Below are positions 21,089 through 32,373 of a stretch of 64,000 nt of DNA, piece by piece. Positions within the stretch are counted from its first letter, which is position 1, and each line of letters begins with the position of its first letter. The DNA is from Palaemon carinicauda. Lineage: Eukaryota; Arthropoda; Malacostraca; Decapoda; Palaemonidae. Position numbers and translations under genes: made by a program. Below the pieces are notes generated by a model. The model was not told the origin of the DNA, ran no database searches, and was given only the letters and a program-made list of their open reading frames with translations. Where the stretch lies: contig NC_090745.1 in the NCBI RefSeq assembly GCF_036898095.1, positions 87,188,748 to 87,252,747 of the forward strand, read 5' to 3'.

Positions 21089-23297
21089 TCTCTCTTTGGA
21101 GTGCTGCAGTCATGGTCTCTATGACCTGGACTGGCGGTAGATGCAGGTGAGCTTCATAAATGAGCAACCATTCTTATCATACAAGGTTTGTGAAGAAGTA
21201 TCTCTGCCATCCTCCTAACAAGGGGGAAGATGTATAGAATGTATTCAAACCCAATGATATGAGCATAACCTAATGCCGTTGATATCCTCATGCTCAAACC
21301 TTTGCTGCTATACAGACCCAGATGCGCTGACATTTTTCTAGAAAGTTGAACCAGTGGTTTGGACATCGAGCGTCCAGCAAGGCTAGCTACTAATGCTGCT
21401 GTAAGAGTTTGTTTATAACTTAGTGCAACTTCTTGGTTTCTCTTGTTCGATGATCGACCGTTCTAGACGCGATCGGCATAGTTCCGAGCGTCTGAATCGC
21501 GAGCGTCATTGTTCTGAAAGTCACATGTCGCCGAACGTCAAGCAGTTGCATGGGGTCAAGCTTCCAGCAGTTGGACGTGATGCCGCGTGTCAAGTATAGC
21601 TCCGAGCGTCTGAATCGTGAACAGCATCGTTCCGAGAGTTACGTGACGCTGAACACCAAGCAGTTGCATGGCGTCTGGCTTCCAAAAGTTGGACTTGACG
21701 TCGAATGTTAGGCAGTTAGACGTGACGCCGAGTGTCGTGCAGTTCCATGGCATCTAGTTTCCAACAGTTGGACTTGACGTCTAGTGTCTAGCAGTTGGAG
21801 GTGACACGGAGCGTTAAACAGTTGCATGGCTTCAAGAGTCCAGCAGTTGGACTTGACGTCTAGTGTCATGATCGCGAACGTCTTAGTTCCTATCGTAATG
21901 TCCATGAGAGTCTAGCGTTGGAACATTGTTACGCCAGGCGCTATATTAAAAGATAAAGAAATAAATATTAACTGGAAAGGTATTATTTTCTCAGACCAAG
22001 GCTGCTTGAACTTACTCTTGGTGTCTGTTGAAGAGCGAGAATTAAACCTCTAAAAGCATTGAGGCCAGAATTCAGGACCTTAAGGAGTTGTCTCCTAGGA
22101 AACAAGACATCTCTACCTCGGTTAAAGACTTGTAGGAGGAAGGGATTGACGATCTCTTTTCCCCTATTTATCTTTTAGTGGAATTCTCTTAGGAGAAGTT
22201 CCTTAGATCCTTCTCCCTTCAGTTGACTTTAAGAAACTTATGAGAGTTTTTTCTGAAGAGTTTCCAATTTATTTTGTGCCTGCTGCTCCTCGTCCCGCCT
22301 TCAGAGTTTTCGCTAAGGAAGGCGTAGAAGGAGTCTCTGTTTACTAAGATGATGCTGGTAGAGCAGTGCAATAGCGCATCCTCAATGCAGCATAAAGAGC
22401 CTAACTGAAGATGTTAGTACAGCAACACGTTCAGCTGGAGCAGCAGGAAGTGCATTAGTGTTTTGTGAGAGAAGGCATTGTACCCTTTTTTGCTGTGTGC
22501 TTGTGGACTTAGGTCTTTGGGGTCTTGAGTCTGATCCTCCGTCAAAACCCTGAGCAACAATGCTGCAGTACAACCGGCTTTGTGAGAGAAGTCATTGTAC
22601 ATAGTAAAATTTTCGATCATCTAATAGTGCTTGAGGATTATGGGAGACAGTTTACAATGAGGCATTAAAACCTATGAAGCCAGCTTTCTTATCAATGAAG
22701 CAGGATAACTTTGCACCACCCCCCCTTTTTTTTTTTCTTCCTCTTTTCTCCCTCAAGTGCTGCTCGAAGACGCAGGTTTTGGTGTCTAAATCAGCAAGAA
22801 AGTTTCTGCATACTTTTTCTCTGAACCGCACAGACAACAGTAGGAGCCAGACTTAACTACTTCTAGCGAGCCTGGGAGAGGAGAGGAGCAGACCTATGGT
22901 CCGTGCTTTCACTAAAGGATGGATGCGAAATCTTTTTCCTAGTGAAACCTCCATTATTAGTTACTCCGATAGACCTCTCTGCCTAATACAGAGAGGAGCC
23001 TAAGTGACAGGCTATGCAACATCAAATGTCTCTCTTTTTGGAGAGGGAGGCTATTGCCCGGTCCTGGATGTCACTGCTCTCAACGCCTTCGTTCAGAAGA
23101 CAAAGTTCTCCATGGAGACATCGAAATCAGTCCTTACAGCAGTAGGAAAGGTCTACTAGATGGTCTCGTTAGATCTCCAGGATGCTTACTTCCACTTCCT
23201 CATCCTTCCGATCTTCAAGGAATACCTGAAGGTTCGTGTATAGGAGGAAGTTGTCCAGTTTTGGGCTCTTTGTTTCGGTCTAAGCACCACCCCTCAA
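21089..23297 (+). mobile_element. Decayed DIRS family 1 fragment B1 (Gag and reverse transcriptase)
   Basis: 21440-21930 holds imperfect repeats (units beginning GTT(G/C)CATGG at 21546, 21664, 21742 and 21821, about 79 bp apart) equivalent to the Gag repeat of copy A. 22000-22340 resembles the Gag carboxyl region. 22850-23290 is reverse transcriptase sequence (WERRGADLW-like, then the region before LSTAP) with many stops and deletions. 22380-22640 is an interruption I cannot place. The end at about 23297 abuts the Gag amino region of B2, so this is a separate broken copy. Confidence 0.7.
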
Positions 23298-23852
23298 ATA
23301 GAGGGTGCGTCTGTTAGGACCTGTCGTTCTTCTATCCTTAGACCTCTTCCAAGGAATGTCGATTTTAAAACTTCTTCCAGCTCCCTATTCCCTGGGAGAA
23401 GGACTGTCGAACGACAAAGGAAACGAGAGGCTTTAGCTCCCGAGCAGACGCCTACTCGAGCATACCAATTGACGCTTCCCAGGACGCTCACCTTCATAAT
23501 AGGAAAGGTGAGGTGAAAGGTTTTTCGTCATCTTCGGATGATGCAGCGCCCAGACGAGGCTGGCATCAACTTCCAGACCTCTGAAGAGGAAGGTGGACAC
23601 GGTCAATCAGCGTCCTATCATGACACTGCAAGCTTCTGGTTGTAGTCTTTGGAGCAGTCCTGAGCATTTTTTCTTTCTACCAAAGAAAACTCTCCTACCA
23701 AACATCCTTTTAGGATGTCGGCAACTGTCAAATAACGTCCAACTCCTCCAGTTGCAGGACAGTTGTCTGAGCCTAGCATGACATTGGTCCATGCTCCTTC
23801 TCCACCGTCAAACTGGATTATCGTTCTTCTGGACGCTCTGCGTGTTTTTTAA

Positions 23853-26655
23853 CCCTGGATAGGTACGGTCCTCGGACACCCCTTTAAGGGTATACTCGGA
23901 CGCGAACGACCCCGACGCCAAAAAAAATTCTTGAAAAATCAGTTTTTGCAGTAACCTCCTTTTTTCTTTTGCCAAAAAAAACTTCAATGAATGCTTAAAA
24001 CAACTGTAAAGATAAATACTACTCATCTGCAGAAAAACTATTTATTATAAATATTTTAAAAAATTAAGTAGAAAAAAAAAAAGACCTGACATAAAAATTC
24101 ATAAAAAAAAAGTTTATACATATATACACAAATCCTTTTAGGAATTGATTCTTGAATGTTTAGGACACATCTTGATGTATTTTGGATGAAGTCAGACCCA
24201 TGGAGGTGAAGATCTGAAATGAGAAAAAAAGGGTAACTTTTTTTGGCCAAAAAAAATTGTCCAAATTTCATGAATTTTTTTGGGTACCCAAATGAAATAG
24301 GAAGTGGCTAATTTTTTTAGGGAATAAACATATGTTATCCTAAAATAGAAATATGTATAAAAATCTTCATTATTTTGTAAATTACATTTATATCAGGGGC
24401 CATATCTAAAGGTAATTTTTTGAGTACTTGGAAATTTCGTAAAAAAATACATATATTTAATATATAATATGATATTTATGCAGGTAAAAATATACCAAAA
24501 TATCACAAATTCTATAGGGAACAAGAATATATATAGATAGGGCAGCTTACGCTTCGGATATGTCCACAAAATGGCCGCCAACCACACTGACTCAGACTCC
24601 CTAATCTGCCACTTGAAATGTAGGAAGGGTATGTCAATTTCAAGGTGTTATTTACTAATCTAATTATTATTGGATATGCATAAAAATTGTATGGTGGGTT
24701 GCTGGATAATTGTCGATTATTTTACGACTATAAAATTAAAATTCTGACCCAAAAAAATTTTTTTGAAGGGAAATAAAATCGAAAAAAAAATGTAAAACAA
24801 TATTTTAGCTAAAAAAATTTGATGATATTCAATCAAAAAAAAAGTAAACAAAATTTTCCGACAAATAAACATCTAGAGGAATCATTACTCTGTGATAGTT
24901 CCTTAGTACGTAGTAATTTTGAAAGAATTGGGAAAAAACGAAAAAATGGCAATCACCGGAAAATCGAACACATACCTATATATCGCCATATCTGGCTAAA
25001 AAAAAGATAGGCATGGGTAGCCAGATCATCTAGAAACACTTTCCAACTATAAAAATATAAGTTTTGCGACACTACTTGCCAATTCCTTACGGTAACATGA
25101 CTAAGCAAAAAAATGCAAAACAAATAAAAAGGGGCACTCGTGGAAAAATGGCCATTCTAATATACGGCATTTCAGAAAAAAAAAAACTCAGCCACGTGCT
25201 AGGCAAACCATCAAGGCATATTTTCCGACAAATAAACATATAAATGAAATATTACTCTGTGATAGTTCCTTAGTACGTAGTAATTTTGAAAGAAATGGGA
25301 AAAAACGAAAAAATGGCAATCACAGGAAAATCGAACACATACTTATATATACGCCATATCTGGCTAAAAAAAAAATAGGCATGGGTAGCCAGATCATCTA
25401 GAAACACTTTCCAACACTATAAAAATATAAGTTTTGCGACACTACTTGCCAATTCCTTACGGTAACATGACTAAGCAAAAAAATGCAAAACAAATAAAAA
25501 GGGGCACTCGCGGAAAAATGCCCAACATTCTAATATACGGCATCTCAGATAAAAAAAAAAGACATGCACGTGTTAGCCCAACCATCAAGGCACACTTTCT
25601 AACACATAAACATGAAAAAAAAATCAATAATATACGGCAATTCCTTACTACGTAGTAAATTTTTACAAATATTGAAAAAAAACAGAAATTGGCAACCGCA
25701 GTTAAATACCCAATATACCAATAACTACGTCGTATCTGACAAAAACAAAATCACGCATGGGTAGCCAGATCATCTAGACACACTTTCCAACATTAAAAAA
25801 GCAAAAGTTTTACGACACTATTTCGCAATATCTTACGGAAAAATGACTTGGCAAAAAAATAAAAAAAAATAAAAAAGGGACACTCGCGGTAAAATGCCCG
25901 ACATTCTAATATACGACATCTCAGATAAAAAAAAAGACATGCACGTGTTAGCCCAACCATCAAGGCACACTTTCTAACACATAAACATGAAAAAAAAAAT
26001 GAATAATATACGGCAATTCCTTACTACGTAGTAATTTTTACAAATATTGAAAAAAAAACAGAAATTGGTAACCGCAGTTAAATACCCAATATACCAATAA
26101 CTACGTCGTATCTGACAAAAACAAAGTCATGCATGGGTAGCCAGATCATCTAGACACACTTTCCAACACTAAACAAGCAAAAGTTTTACGACACTATTTG
26201 GCAATATCTTACGGAAAAATGACTTGGCAAAAAAATGAAAAAAAATGAAAAAGGGGCACTCGCGGTAAAATGGTCCTCGTGGTGATGAACGACATTTTAA
26301 CTAAAAAAAAAAACATGCACATGGTAGCCAAACAATCCACCAAGACTTTCCACAACTGATAACCTATACAAGTTGCACCATTCTACGACAATTTCATAAT
26401 ACGTAATAACTTTGATAATTATGCAAACTACCTCAGAAGGGTAAACTCGGACGCGAACGACCCCGACGCGTCTCAGAAATCGGGGAAGGAGTACAGCTAC
26501 AGCAATGCACATCTGGACACTACTAGAGCGTGTAGGGGAGACACCTCCTGCAGGTCGATCACCCACAAATTCAGTCACAGGGGTGAGTCACGTGAGAAAA
26601 ACCTGTTTTTTTTTGACGCTCGGGGTCGCAAACGACCCACCGTACCTATCCAGGG
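23853..26655. mobile_element. Non-autonomous TTAA/TIR element (piggyBac-like) filled with satellite repeats
   Basis: The left end reads TTAA then CCCTGGATAGGTACGGT. The right end is the exact 17-base reverse complement followed by TTAA (26656-26659). TTAA duplication with CCC...GGG termini is the piggyBac signature. The left-end block CTCGGACGCGAACGACCCCG at 23895-23914 recurs as a direct repeat at 26447-26466, close to the right end, where a related GC-rich block is also present in inverted orientation. The 2.8-kb interior is AT-rich, codes for nothing recognisable and is largely a tandem array. It interrupts the Gag of DIRS copy B2. Confidence 0.85.
24880..26340. repeat. AT-rich satellite, about 370-bp period, inside the TTAA element
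   Basis: The landmark GGGTAGCCAGATCATCTAGA starts at 25015, 25383, 25759 and 26135, spacings of 368, 376 and 376 bases. Between landmarks lies a related half-unit (GCACGTGTTAGCCCAACCAT and AAGGCACACTTTCTAACAC), so each period is a dimer of two diverged roughly 185-bp monomers. Poly-A tracts of 7-10 bases recur. A decayed partial unit occurs near 26316. Confidence 0.88.
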
Positions 26656-27121
26656 TTAAACGGTGTAGAAAGAGAGTTTGTGGTAGACGTGACGTCTCCG
26701 GTACCCCAACAGTTTGACCCTATTTTTATTATGCTGCTAGCTATGCAACAGAAGCTCTCTTCGCTCATACTAGTTTATCGGCCTGCGATCAACAAGAGAG
26801 TAGCAGGCCTGGACCCTGAGTGTCAGGTAATTTCACACCTGGACACCAAGCGTAGTGAGGCTACTAGTCGAGATGTTCTTGATGACGAACGTCTTTACAA
26901 CTCCCTAGTTAAATGTCGTATTTTAGCCATTTTTAACCCAAGGAGTTAAGCTAACAGACGTGATGTCGAACGTCCACCTAACAGGACGTGAAGCTTCCAG
27001 CGGAACAGGGCGTGACGTCGAGCGTCTAGCAAGACGTGACGTCGAGTGTCTATCGACACGCGACGTTAACCATCAAGCACAATGCGAACTTGAGGGTCAA
27101 ACAGCTTGTGACATGGACTTG

Positions 27122-28421
27122 TACGCATGCGTTCCCACCATTCAAAGTGCTGTACAAGGTGTTACAAAAGTTCGTGTCTCACGAGGGAACCAGGTTGACT
27201 TTAGTGGCTCCCTTCTGGCCGTCAAGAGGATGGTTCACAGAGGTACTGGAATGGATGGTGGACGTTCCAAGAAGCTTGCCATTGAGAATAGATCTTCTCA
27301 AACAACCTCACTTGGCAAGAAACCATCTAAACCTCCAAGCTCTACGTCTGACTGCCTTCAGACTATCGAAAAACTCACAAGAGCTAGAGGATTTTCGAAG
27401 GAGGCAGCTAAGGCTATCGCTAGAGCAAGGAGGACCTCTACCATCAAGGTTTATCAGTCCAAGTGGGAGGTTTTTAGAGAGTGGTGTAGAGCTAAATCAG
27501 TTTCTTCATCCCGTACCTCTGTAACACAAATTGCCGATTTCTTCTTAGACCTTAGAAGAAAGCGCAACTTTTTCTCCTCGACCATCAAGGGGTAGAGGAG
27601 TATGCTGGCAGCTGTCTTTAGACACAGGAATTTAGATCTCTCGAATAATAAAGACCTTCAAGATCTTCTCAGATCTTTTGAAACTTCTAAGAAGTGTCAA
27701 CAAGAATCACCAGCCTGGAATTTAGATGTTGTTTTAAAATTCCTCATGAGTGACAGATTTGAGCCTTTACACTCTGCTTCTTTTAAAGATCTGACTTTGA
27801 AAACTCTTTTCTTAGTAAGTCTGGCAACAGCTAAGAGAGTCAGTGAAGTTCACGCTTTTAGCAAGAATATTGGCTTCAGAAACGGAAAAGCCATATGCTC
27901 CTTGCAGCTTGGATTCCTGGCCAAAAACGAACGTCCTTCTCATCCATGGCCTAAATTTTTCGAGATTGCTAACCTCTCTGATACGGTTGGTGAAGAGTTG
28001 GAGAAAGTTCTGTGTCCTGTTAGAGCACTGAAGTTCTATCTGGACAGAACTAAAGATTTAAGAGTCAATTCAGAGGCTCTTTGGTGCGGTCAGGAAGCCT
28101 GCGTTACCGATGTCTAAAAACGCCCTATCATATTTTATAAGACTTTTAATTAGAGAGGCTCACTCACACTGTGGTGAGGCAGACCTTAAGCTGCTAAAAG
28201 TCAAGACTCATGAAGTTAGAGCTGTGGCAACTTTTGTAGCTTTTAAACAAAACCGTTCTCTGCAAAGCATCATGAATACATCCTTTTAGAGGAGTAAATC
28301 TGTATTCGCCTCGCATTACTTGAAACGTGTCCAGACTCTTTATGAGGACTGCTACACTTTGGGACCATTTGTAGCAGCGAGTGCAGTAGTAGGTGAAGGA
28401 TCTACCTCTATGTTCCCCTAA
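27122..28421 (+). pseudogene. Methyltransferase-like tail and tyrosine recombinase of DIRS copy B2
   Basis: 27122-27524 encodes AFPPFKVLYKVLQKFVSHEG and LVAPFWPSRGWFTEVLEW. The recombinase overlaps in another frame, 27245-28117 and on: ARARRTSTIKVYQSKWEVF, then a stop where copy A has Tyr (27593-27595), LATAKRVSEVHAFSKN (first Arg), a frameshift near 28095, HEVRAVA near 28210, and HYLKRVQTLYEDCYTLGPF with the nucleophile Tyr near 28317. It ends at about 28421. All catalytic residues are present but the frame has at least three lesions. Confidence 0.88.
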
Positions 28422-29055
28422 TCCCTAGTACCCTCTTTCTTCTCTTGGAACTTGTATATATTTTTATGGTTGTATGTGGAGATTGGTCGACAGTCTTCCG
28501 CAATCTTCGATTTAGTCAGGTGATCATTTTGTTCCTTGAGAGCGCCCGGAACAAGGGTACTAGTTGAGGTCCTGTCAGCATAGAGGTTATGTACCCGTTT
28601 TACAGCTCCTAGAGATCTTCAGCCCCGTGGGTGGACCGCTGGATCTCATAAGGTAACTCTTAAGTAATATTCCAATAATGTTGCTGTCTCTAACCCTCCA
28701 CCAAGGGTGTCAATCAGCTATTCTTATATAACCAGCAGGTAAGTTTAATGTTTAAAAATGATATTTTCATAATAGAATAAATTTTTGAACATACTTACCC
28801 GCTGGTTATATAACTTTTATTCCCACCCTCCTCCCCTCTAGAGACCTATGGGCATGGAAGATCTGGTGAAGTATAGAATGGTTCTGCCTATCTCCCGTGA
28901 GGGTGCTAGTGTACACCTGGCAACTCTATGTACGATTGCCGCGAGTTTTTTTAATTTTTGCCGGATGTCAGAGGACTAAAGACGTCAGAGGACTAAAGCT
29001 ATTCTTATATAACCAGCGGGTATGTTCAAAAATTTATTTTATTATGAAAATATCA

Positions 29056-29290
29056 TATTATTTTTATTATTATTAACAAAGCTACAACTCTAATTGTAAA
29101 AGCAGGATGTTATAAGCCCCATTAGGGCTCCAACAGGGAAAATAACTTAGTGAGGAAAGGAAATATGTAAATAGATAGAATAGTGGACCTGATTATCTCC
29201 TCAAGCATGAGAACTCTAACCCAAGTCACTGGAAGACCATGGTACAGAGGCTATTAAAGAACAATGCTTTGTTTTTGAGTGGGAACAAGT
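29056..29290 (+). mobile_element. SINE-like interspersed repeat
   Basis: Begins with TTATTATTATT, then a block GCTACAACTCTAATTGTAAA, then GGGCTCCAACAGGGAAAATA and TAACCCAAGTCACTGGAAGA. This matches my recollection of an abundant short repeat in shrimp genomic and EST sequence; that recollection is the only basis for the name. No RNA polymerase III box was confidently placed. Confidence 0.5.
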
Positions 29291-29309
29291 CACAAATTCT
29301 AAAAGTACT

Positions 29310-29570
29310 GTAGTTTGTATTTTACCCTAGTATAGAAACCTGACTGTATTACACTACTCACCTCAACCACCCTGCAAATCCTTGGTCTAAGGTCAAAAGT
29401 GAGTGACCTGACTGGTTGGCAGAGCTTCCCCGCCACCTATCAGTAATAACTACTCTACCTTGTTAGATTTTTTTATGGCCATTTCAGCTTTGCTGGAGTC
29501 ATACAGTAATACTAAATTTTATTAAAGGTGTCAGGTTTGTATAGATAGAAAAAATGCAAATTACTTTAAA
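29310..29570 (+). repeat. Solo right terminal repeat remnant of DIRS family 2
   Basis: 29310-29350 resembles the second half of the family 2 internal complementary region (TTTGTATTTTACCCTAGTAT). 29531-29570 resembles the right terminus (CAGGTTTGTATAGATAGAAA). The inverted-repeat block with ATGGCCATTTCAGCTTTGCT lies between. No coding part remains. It ends about 80 bp before ASNSD1 exon 2. Confidence 0.7.
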
Positions 29571-29652
29571 AAAAAAACATAATTTTGTATTGTAAGACAT
29601 TAAAATTGTTTGAAAATAATTGAAATAAATAGTGCTCTACAATGTGTTTCAG

Positions 29653-29727
29653 ATATCATGCAACCAAACTCTGTTATCTCGAAGAGGACCTGATTGCTGT
29701 CACAACAAAAGTATTGAAATTGATGAG
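29653..29727 (+). CDS. ASNSD1: ASNSD1 coding exon 2 (residues 19-43)
   Basis: Acceptor ATGTGTTTCAG ends at 29652 and donor GAG/GTGAGATA begins at 29728; 75 bases, phase 0 at both ends. It encodes LLSRRGPDCC in the middle, which matches the RGPD block of glutamine amidotransferase domains in the asparagine synthetase family. About 80-120 bp upstream is a DIRS family 2 right-terminal remnant (29531-29570). Confidence 0.9.
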
Positions 29728-30427
29728 GTGAGATATTTTATGTAGCTTTGCCCAGTATGGTAAAATTATAATTTCAGTGAATCTTGTTTGAGATTTACCG
29801 TGCTTTCTTTATATTAATACCCTGTCTATGTTGTTAATAGAGACCTGACATAAGGTGATTATTGACAGGTCAGAATTTTGCTTTAAATGGGAACTTTATG
29901 CTCTCCGTAAACATACTAAGCATAATAAGATACATCTTTCAATCATTTTATAAAAACCAGATACAGAACCTACATTGATAAGCTTCCATGTGAAATACAG
30001 TACATCACCTAATCATTATTTTACGATGTAAAAATTGATATAAGGTCAAGAATAATGATGTAATGTGGATTTAATTTTTTTTTATGTAATACAGAACTGT
30101 ACTTAATATGAACGACATAAAGTCGGAACTAATTTATGGTGAGCCAACATATGGTGGGGTACAGTATAACTGTCTTATGAAGTACAACTTCATCAATTAA
30201 ATTAAGAATTTGAGAAGTTTGCCTCAGTATCATCTCCTAACATGCTCCCCATCCTATCCCCAATCCCTTGTGAGGTCCGTAATCCCAGGTGCAATATTGT
30301 ACTTGGGGAATGGGAGAAGCATTACCAGTTGTGCGTAACACCATTATTTTTATACAGTGTTCATCTGAGGGTCATATTGTTTCTTACTAGAAGCTAGCTA
30401 ATTGTCAATGTCTATCCTAAAATTTAA
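29728..30427. other. Intron 2 sequence without recognisable elements
   Basis: AT-rich, no ORF, no repeat recognised. Ends at the left terminus of DIRS copy F. Confidence 0.6.
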
Positions 30428-30690
30428 AATTTTCCGTAACTGGAATACAGTTGAAAGGACGAGCCATTAGAATTTAGTGAGGGTTAACCACCCATCCTGC
30501 TAGTTGGCAGGGTGGGATGGGGGTAGTACCTACCTCTTTCACTCACTCACCTGTGACTGTGCTTCACTTTTGCTATTAGCTCGGATGGAGAACGGTTGTT
30601 ACCGCTCTTCCTCCTCTCCGTTTGGACTGCCATTGTTAATCTTTTTGTGCTTTTTCTTTCAGTTTGTGTGTGTGCCCTTGCTTGCCGGTC

Positions 30691-32370
30691 ATGCGTACCT
30701 GCCCTGGACCCAAGGGCCACTCTTGCTGTACTTTCATGTCTTCCGAGTATACCGATCTTCACCGTTTGTGTCTGGCTTGTAGGGGGCAGTGGTGTGACGT
30801 GGATAGTAAGTGTGTTGTGTGTCAAGATTGGTCTGCCTCCCAGTGGAACAAGTTTGGGCAACGGCGTAAGAAAAAGTCTTCTTCGAAGGTTCCTTTGAAG
30901 CAGAAGAAACCCAAAGCTTCTTCTTCTGCCCCCGACTTTCCTCCGAAGCTTCTACCCAGGGTTCCATCGAGTAGTAGTGCAGGCCCCTTAACTCCTGGTG
31001 AAACTCAGTCCTCAAGAGACAATGTTGCCTCTCCTAGCGAAGCGGCCCTGCCTCTCCCCTCGAGGGAGACCTTGTCTCTTTCTCCTGTTTCTCAGGTGTG
31101 GCCGTCCCTGGGATTGCCCGGTCAAGCTTCCTAGAAGGTGTTGCAGTTGCTTCAGCGAGGTGCGTGATTGCAGCGTTCATCCAAGTCAGAGGTGAACTCT
31201 TTGGCCCTGGTCGAAATGGTCATCTCCAAGGCTTCTTCTGCTGCCCTTCCAGCGGACATCGTTCCTGCCTCCTCCTCTGCTCCTTCAGCCGATGCCGAGG
31301 ACTGCGCTTCCCCTCCTGATCCTTCGAGGGGCGAGCAAAGTCCAAGGTATGTCTCTCCTGCGAGTGACCACCTGTCTCGTTCGCCAGAGAAACCACTCAT
31401 AGAGACTTCTCTTCTGAGGCCTGCTGCTCTGCCTTCCCCTGGGGAGGCTCGTCGTCATGGTTGCTGAACTTGCCTTCCTCTCCGCCTCAGTCGTGCTCCT
31501 TCACCATCGTTGAAGAGACGACTCTTTAGCTCGTCTGCTTCGTCTTCGCAGCGCTCCTCTTTGGAGGCTTTTCCTAGTTCGTTTGATTCTCAGCCTTCAT
31601 CTGTTTCTCTGGACTTCCCTCTTCATGACCTGCCATCGAGGTTTCGTTCGCGATCCTCCCCTGCAGGTGATCGTCCATCCAATGATCTTCATTCAGCTGC
31701 TCGCCAATCTCCAAATCGCCGTTCGCCAACACACCGTTCACCAATCCGCCATTCGCCAGCTCATCGATCACCGGTTCACCATTCGCTGACCCATCGGTCT
31801 CCTTCTCACGCATAACCTGTTCGCTGATCGACAGCCCATCGGTCCTACTTGGTAGCTGGCATTCTTCCATCACATCAGCCCTCGCCAGCTCACCAGCATC
31901 CTTTGGTTGCTCATCGGCCCTCTCATCACTAGCCGATGACTCGTCACTCCCCTTCAGAGGAGAGTAAGGCTACAGCTTGAAGCTGTTCTCCAACACGCCT
32001 TTCTTCTGCCCAACGCTGTTCGCCAGCTTACCGCTCACCAATTCTTTCGCAAGCTTGCTGATCGCCGAATGAACGACAGCCTACCCCTCGTCAGGGGGTA
32101 GCATTGGAATGTACTCCTATAGAGCAACAGCAGCGCCATCAGTCCTCTGTTTGCCAACGCTCTGACGAACACCACAGGTCATGAGGTAGGCCGCCGACCA
32201 GACCATTGTCTCCGAGCTTCGGTTCTTCCTCTGGGGAAGGACAAGTGTCCTCCCCGGAAACACAGAACATCACGTTCGCCAGGGAAGTCAGAAAAGGGCA
32301 TCCTGCAGGGATTCAAAATTCCTAAACTTCCTGCCCCTCGGAAGGAGACCTCATCATCCTTGTCTGCAGT
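30691..32370 (+). pseudogene. Gag of DIRS copy F
   Basis: Starts at 30691 (MRTCPGPKGHSC), with the same Cys-rich module as E1 (LCLACRGQWCD, KCVVCQDW). The first frame ends at 31132-31134. A Ser/Pro/acidic region and an RS-like region follow in shifted frames, with HRSPTHRSP-type repeats near 31690-31800. The carboxyl half is largely missing. Non-functional. Confidence 0.78.
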
Positions 32371-32373
32371 AAA

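Larger units (their letters stand above)
23298..29055 (+). mobile_element. DIRS family 1 copy B2, RT/RNase H deleted, carrying a TTAA element
   Basis: 23298-23852 matches the Gag amino region of copies A and D. After the inserted element (23853-26655) Gag continues at 26660-27120. It then jumps directly to the methyltransferase-like AFPPF block at about 27122, so reverse transcriptase and RNase H are missing. The recombinase and right end follow. The internal complementary region is at 28717-28820 and the right terminus ends near 29055, matching A. Confidence 0.85.
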
